This document shows positions 60,673-64,000 of a stretch of 64,000 nt of DNA, one piece after another. The stretch spans positions 25,565 through 89,564 of the forward strand of contig PNKC01000004.1 of NCBI GenBank assembly GCA_013822275.1. Direction: 5' to 3'. The notes under the pieces are model-generated. The model saw only the letters and a list, made by a program, of their open reading frames with translations. It did not search any database and was not told where the DNA came from. Every line of letters begins with the position of its first letter. The first letter of the stretch is position 1. The stretch is from Anaerolinea sp. (lineage in GTDB: Bacteria; Chloroflexota; Dehalococcoidia; Tepidiformales; Tepidiformaceae). A program made the position numbers and the translations under genes.

Positions 60673-61770
60673 TCACCCCGCATGGGAATGTGCCTCCACC
60701 GGGTGCCGCGACGGGTGGGGGATATGCTCGGGCGGCCGGACGATCGCCATCTTCAGGCTCTGAGGCTCGCAGACGAGGACACAGACACCGCAGCCCATGC
60801 AGTTTTCAGCATTGACGATCGCCTTGAGCTTTTTTTGTCCGCTGACGCGTTCCATGGTCAGCGCGTCGAATTGGCAGCGTTCGATGCAGTCCTGGCAACC
60901 GTCGCATGTCTCCAGGTCGTTGGTGGCTTCGAACCGGCTTTTGGCGTACCAGACTGTCCAGGGGATCTTCGCCTCGGACATGGGCAGCAGGAATACGCAG
61001 CAGTCGTCGCAGCAGCTGCAGAGCGTGTTTGTGCCGAGGATCGAGACGTTGGGCCATTGGTGGACCAGGCCGTGGTCTTCGGTCTCTTCGATCAACTGAA
61101 GGGCTTCGTCCTTGGAAAGCATGCGGCCGTGACCGCGACCGCGGGTGTACTCCGCCGCGCGGCTGAACTGGATACAGTTCATGTCGTGAGAGAGTCGGCA
61201 GGGCGTGCCCATGGATTCCTGGCGCTTCCGGCAAGAGCAGGAGACTACCGAGATCAACGGCGCCTCCTCGATGATCACCTTCATGCTCTCGCTCGGGAGG
61301 ACGCCGGGGATGTCCTTGATTGCTTTCCAGGCCGGGATGATGCGCATCGGCGGAGATTTCGCCGCGGCGATCTCGGGCATGCGGTCGGCGTCCCATTCGT
61401 TGTTGACAAAGTCCCACCAGAGCAGCCAGAGCTGCTTCTTCTCGGCTTCCGTGTAAAGGTCATCGAGCCCGTCGAGTGATTCCGTTGCGTCGTGAAGCTG
61501 CATGACCGTGCGGGCGAAGCGCAGGTACTCACGCGTCTCGAAGTTGCGCGGGAAGAGCACACCTTTCTTGAAAAGCTCCTCGAGGTCCGCATTCACGGTC
61601 TCCAGGGAGAGACCCTCCTGCGCCGCGATCTCCGCAGGCGGCAACGGGCAGGAAACTGCAATCCGCGCCTGGCGGGGTGACATGAGAAACTCGAGGATCC
61701 GCCGGTAGCGCTCAGATTCGCCATAGCCATGCCGGGCGCCAAGCGCCGCGTAATCGTCGGTATCGGCCAT
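60673..61770 (-). CDS. Winged-helix plus multi-cluster Fe-S protein
   Basis: A 365-residue protein from ATG 61770, chosen because GGAG is 6 bases upstream. The N-terminus (about 10-75) looks like a winged helix (PPAEIAAQEGLSLETVNADLEEL, KKGVLFPRN). The middle has cysteine clusters SCSCRKR, GTPCRLSHDMNC and TLCSCCDDCCVFL (about 185-270), and the C-terminus has two 4Fe-4S motifs (CDGCQDCIERC and CMGCGVCVLVC, about 292-335). Such a combination could sense redox state and regulate, or be a redox enzyme subunit. I know similar Fe-S proteins in anaerobes, without a defined function. Confidence 0.75.
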   Translation of the reverse strand: MADTDDYAALGARHGYGESERYRRILEFLMSPRQARIAVSCPLPPAEIAAQEGLSLETVNADLEELFKKGVLFPRNFETREYLRFARTVMQLHDATESLDGLDDLYTEAEKKQLWLLWWDFVNNEWDADRMPEIAAAKSPPMRIIPAWKAIKDIPGVLPSESMKVIIEEAPLISVVSCSCRKRQESMGTPCRLSHDMNCIQFSRAAEYTRGRGHGRMLSKDEALQLIEETEDHGLVHQWPNVSILGTNTLCSCCDDCCVFLLPMSEAKIPWTVWYAKSRFEATNDLETCDGCQDCIERCQFDALTMERVSGQKKLKAIVNAENCMGCGVCVLVCEPQSLKMAIVRPPEHIPHPSRHPVEAHSHAG

Positions 61771-61776
61771 TGCCAT

Positions 61777-62103
61777 CTCCTTTGTCCGCGAGCCAGTAAC
61801 CCGTCCGCACCTTCCGGGCGGCTGCCGCCGACGCCGGCCAGTGGGCGCCGGGCGGAGCTTCGCCCAAACACTGGGCCCGCGAATCCTGCTGCGGCATGAT
61901 CCAGATCATGGCGCCTACAGAATACAGGCACGTTCAACTTCGAGGAGGGCGTGGGGAGGCGGAAGGTCTCGCAACCCCCGCCTGGACGCAAGATTGGATG
62001 GCAGGCCGGCGGGGCGGGCTGTGCGGCCAATCCGGCGCACCGAAGGGCATTCGCTGGCCGTCACCTTTCGCCAGTGCCGCGCCATACGTAGAGTGAACCC
62101 GCT
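61777..62103. other. Divergent intergenic region with regulatory dyad
   Basis: 327 bases between the Fe-S protein gene (minus) and the sigma factor gene (plus). I see no coding signal. The clearest element is a 16-bp dyad at 61895-61910, listed separately. No convincing -35/-10 pair for either gene could be picked by eye. Confidence 0.5.
61895..61910. promoter_or_regulatory. CRP/FNR-type operator candidate
   Basis: CATGATC-CA-GATCATG is a perfect inverted repeat; its core TGAT-CCAG-ATCA matches the FNR half-site pattern TTGAT-N4-ATCAA except for the outermost base. It lies about 125 bp upstream of the Fe-S protein gene and about 195 bp before the sigma factor gene. An oxygen- or redox-responsive CRP/FNR regulator is the natural candidate. 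Confidence 0.55.
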
Positions 62104-62700
62104 GTGAGCGAAACCGAGGTAGAGGTCGATGACCCAACGGCTGCTGGCCGTCTCGCCGCCGAGGACCTGGCGAAGCGCGCTGTCGCGCGTGACCATGGCG
62201 CCTGGGGCGAAATCTTCGACCTCCACTACCGCGGCGTGTTCGCCTTCGTGCGCTACCGTCTCCGCGGTTCCGAGGAGGCTGAGGACATTGCGACGCAAGT
62301 CTTCGAAATCGCCTTTTCGCGCGCTGACAAGTTCGATTACCGGGGCGTCCCCATCGAGGCCTGGCTCATCGGCATCGCCCGCAACCTCGTCCGCGACCAC
62401 GTCAAGAAGCTCGGCCGGCGCGGCTACACTGCGGAGCTCGATGAAACCGTCGACCTCTCCGAACCCGACACCGCCGACGCTATCGATCTCCGAAACGACC
62501 TCACGTCCGCGATGCGCATGCTCACGGACGACCAGCACGACGTCATCGCGCATCGCTTTCTGCGCGACCGCTCCGTCGCGGAAACGGCGGTCCTCATGAA
62601 CCGCTCGGAAGACGCGGTGAAAAACCTCCAGAGGCGAGCGCTCGCCGCCATGCAGCGCGCCCTTACTGGCGCGGAGTACCCCACGGACGGGAGACCATGA
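62104..62700 (+). CDS. ECF-type RNA polymerase sigma factor
   Basis: A 198-residue sigma-70 family factor from GTG 62104. Region 2 is WGEIFDLHYRGVFAFVRYRL...EEAEDIATQVFEIAF (about 34-72), with VPIEAWLIGIARNLVRDHVKK (about 83-103); region 4 is DDQHDVIAHRFLRDRSVAETAVLMNRSEDAVKNLQRRAL (about 141-179). It lacks regions 1 and 3, as expected for extracytoplasmic-function factors. The next gene overlaps by 4 bases (ATGA) and is probably its anti-sigma or effector partner. Confidence 0.92.
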   Translation: MSETEVEVDDPTAAGRLAAEDLAKRAVARDHGAWGEIFDLHYRGVFAFVRYRLRGSEEAEDIATQVFEIAFSRADKFDYRGVPIEAWLIGIARNLVRDHVKKLGRRGYTAELDETVDLSEPDTADAIDLRNDLTSAMRMLTDDQHDVIAHRFLRDRSVAETAVLMNRSEDAVKNLQRRALAAMQRALTGAEYPTDGRP

Positions 62701-63929
62701 ATACCGACCGCATCGAGGCACTGCTGGACCAGGCGCTCGTGACCGGGCAGATTCCCGCGGGCGCAACGGCCGAGGAATGTGCCGAGGTAGCCCGTTTGCT
62801 CACCGGCGCTGAGGCGGTGCGGGGCCTGCAGTCCACGGTTGAGGAGGAGGCGCGGGCGTCTCAGCCCACGGCCCGCGCGCGGTTCCAGCGCCACATGGCC
62901 GCTCAAGCCGCACAACCCGCCGCGGCCGGCCGGCTCGCGCGGGAGGGCAGCCCCCGCAGGGGGATCGTCTCGCGCATCCTCGGTTTCAACCGCGGTCTCA
63001 CGCTCGCCGGCTCGGCAGCCGCCATAGCCCTGGTTGTCGTCGTTGCCACGGTGGTCTCCCAGTCGTATGGCGGCGTTGAAACGGCCTCGGCCCTCGTCCT
63101 GAATGACAACGACTACGCCGAGGTGCAGGGCGTGGTTTCCGGCACGAGGGGCGAGGGCCAGGACCGCACGGTCACAGTGCAGTCGGATTTCGGGGAGATC
63201 GAGGTTGTGTTGACGGATGCGACGACCACAGGCGGCCAGACTGGCGGCGATGTGCCCGCCCTCAAGAGGGGGGACGCAGTCACCGTAGCCGGCACGGTTT
63301 CGAAGCGGGAGAAGGTGACGGCCATCGCTGCCGTCTCCGTGGCGATTGCACCCGAGCGGCAGCCCACGCCCGGCGAGCCGAAGGTGAAGGAGCTGCGCAA
63401 GGCCGTTGCCCCGATCGAAGGCACGATCTCAGTCCTCACAGTCTCTTCCGATGGCAAGGCCGCGCGCATACTGCTTGACCCCGGAAACGGTGAGCATATC
63501 GTCGTCCGCCTTGCGGCGGAGTCCCTCGGCAGGCTGCTCGCCTCCAATACGTCGCCGACGGGCCTGCGAGTGCGGGTCTCGCGGGACGCCTCGAACCTCC
63601 CCGGCGAGTTCACCATCACCGTTATCAGCCCGGCGCAGCCGACCCCGAAGGCAGGGGCAACGCGGGCGCCGCTCACGCCCGTGCGCGGTGTGCTCGTGTC
63701 CCGCCAACTGAATGTCCTCCGTGTGAAGACTGACCGTGGCGATATCTCCGTCGTGATCCGGCCGGCCACGCGCATCGTGATCGGGCCGGGGGCCGGACTC
63801 ACCGTGGCGGCGGTGCGCGATGGGGAGACGGCCGCGGGCCACGAAGTCGCGATCCAGGGCTACATTGAAAAGGCAACCGGCCGGCTCGTCGCCGAATTGT
63901 TGTGGGTCGGCGCGGCCGTCCCGCGATAG
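62697..63929 (+). CDS. Membrane-anchored protein co-encoded with the ECF sigma factor (DUF5666-like repeats)
   Basis: A 410-residue protein. The cytosolic N-terminus (about 1-95) contains a short helical segment that could bind the sigma factor. One membrane helix (LAGSAAAIALVVVVATVVS, about 102-120) precedes an extracellular part with three similar beta domains, each opening with (V/I)xGx(V/I) and a D-x-G-(D/E)-I type strand: EVQGVVSGTRG, PIEGTISVLTV and PVRGVLVSRQL. These resemble DUF5666 domains. The layout fits an anti-sigma factor (RsgI-like). The 4-bp overlap implies co-translation with the sigma factor. Confidence 0.75.
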   Translation: MNTDRIEALLDQALVTGQIPAGATAEECAEVARLLTGAEAVRGLQSTVEEEARASQPTARARFQRHMAAQAAQPAAAGRLAREGSPRRGIVSRILGFNRGLTLAGSAAAIALVVVVATVVSQSYGGVETASALVLNDNDYAEVQGVVSGTRGEGQDRTVTVQSDFGEIEVVLTDATTTGGQTGGDVPALKRGDAVTVAGTVSKREKVTAIAAVSVAIAPERQPTPGEPKVKELRKAVAPIEGTISVLTVSSDGKAARILLDPGNGEHIVVRLAAESLGRLLASNTSPTGLRVRVSRDASNLPGEFTITVISPAQPTPKAGATRAPLTPVRGVLVSRQLNVLRVKTDRGDISVVIRPATRIVIGPGAGLTVAAVRDGETAAGHEVAIQGYIEKATGRLVAELLWVGAAVPR

Positions 63930-63952
63930 CGGGGCACGAGGCCCGGGGCAGG

Positions 63953-64000
63953 TAGCTCCGATACTCCGATACTCCGATACTCCGTTACTCCGTCGCTCCG
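63953..64000. repeat. Tandem 8-bp repeat running off the window end
   Basis: Six consecutive octamers end the window: TAGCTCCG, ATACTCCG three times, TTACTCCG and TCGCTCCG. The array begins 24 bp after the stop of the sigma-partner gene and continues past base 64000, so copy number is unknown. It may be a short variable-number repeat or an assembly artefact at a contig end. Confidence 0.8.

Noticed and set aside
1..64000. CRISPR array, prophage, integrase or insertion sequence
   Set aside because: No repeat-spacer pattern, transposase, integrase or phage structural gene was found on either strand.

Overview
The window is a 64 kb piece of a GC-rich bacterial chromosome. It is gene-dense, with many genes sharing ATGA- or GTGA-type stop/start overlaps and frequent GTG and TTG starts. 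No phage, transposase, integrase, rRNA operon or CRISPR array is visible. The gene mix fits a Chloroflexota bacterium, perhaps Dehalococcoidia-like: CaiB-type CoA transferase, crotonases, an ACAD10/11-type dehydrogenase, a phosphoinositide-mannoside-like lipid cluster, YhaO/YhaN, AddAB and a pyruvate:ferredoxin oxidoreductase. An actinobacterial relative cannot be excluded. This placement is inferred from gene content, not measured.

Layout. 1-4.3 kb: the end of a Bat-like VWA/TPR protein, a class III CoA transferase, a methyltransferase, a GNAT and a crotonase. 4.5-9.0 kb: a membrane GT2 glycosyltransferase, then an acyl-CoA dehydrogenase (one apparent frameshift), an APH-type kinase and a small Cys-rich protein in one operon. 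9.1-11.75 kb: a Zn/Mn ABC transporter with a large inverted repeat over its 5' region. 11.8-22.8 kb: a DNA double-strand-end processing island, YhaO-YhaN on one strand and AddB-AddA on the other, with a perfect palindrome between them. 22.8-26.8 kb: a GrdB-family gene interrupted by an in-frame UGA that reads best as a UPDC selenocysteine site with a SECIS-like hairpin, then a FAD-linked oxidase, an MFS exporter and a stand-alone Lrp/AsnC ligand-binding domain.

27-31 kb: a thiamine ABC transporter (thiBPQ) under a TPP riboswitch and terminator. 31-37 kb: RecJ, FabF, the Nnr NAD(P)HX repair enzyme, AcpS and FolD. 37.1-39.9 kb: two related VapBC-like toxin-antitoxin modules, each next to a copy of the prfB 5' end. 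One copy is a 95-bp relic; the other is the true prfB with its +1 programmed frameshift. 39.9-45.6 kb: a secreted metallopeptidase, then a five-gene lipid operon (two LpxL/PatA-type acyltransferases, a PHP phosphoesterase, a GT4 mannosyltransferase-like protein and a CDP-alcohol phosphatidyltransferase).

45.7-56.3 kb: a serine hydrolase, a crotonase, a CBS protein, a flavin/F420-type oxidoreductase, tRNA-Gly(CCC), a DinB-like protein, a FluC fluoride channel, a PHP protein, a ferredoxin, ribosomal bL25, two orphan proteins and a GGDEF protein with a degenerate receiver domain. 56.7-61.8 kb: a two-gene fused pyruvate:ferredoxin oxidoreductase facing a ferredoxin and an unusual winged-helix/Fe-S protein whose upstream region carries an FNR-type dyad. 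62.1-64 kb: an ECF sigma factor, a membrane-anchored partner, and a tandem octamer repeat running off the end.

The most interesting items are the candidate selenoprotein, the duplicated toxin-antitoxin/prfB junction, the kinase-dehydrogenase operon resembling a split ACAD10/11, and the winged-helix Fe-S protein beside the oxidoreductase.
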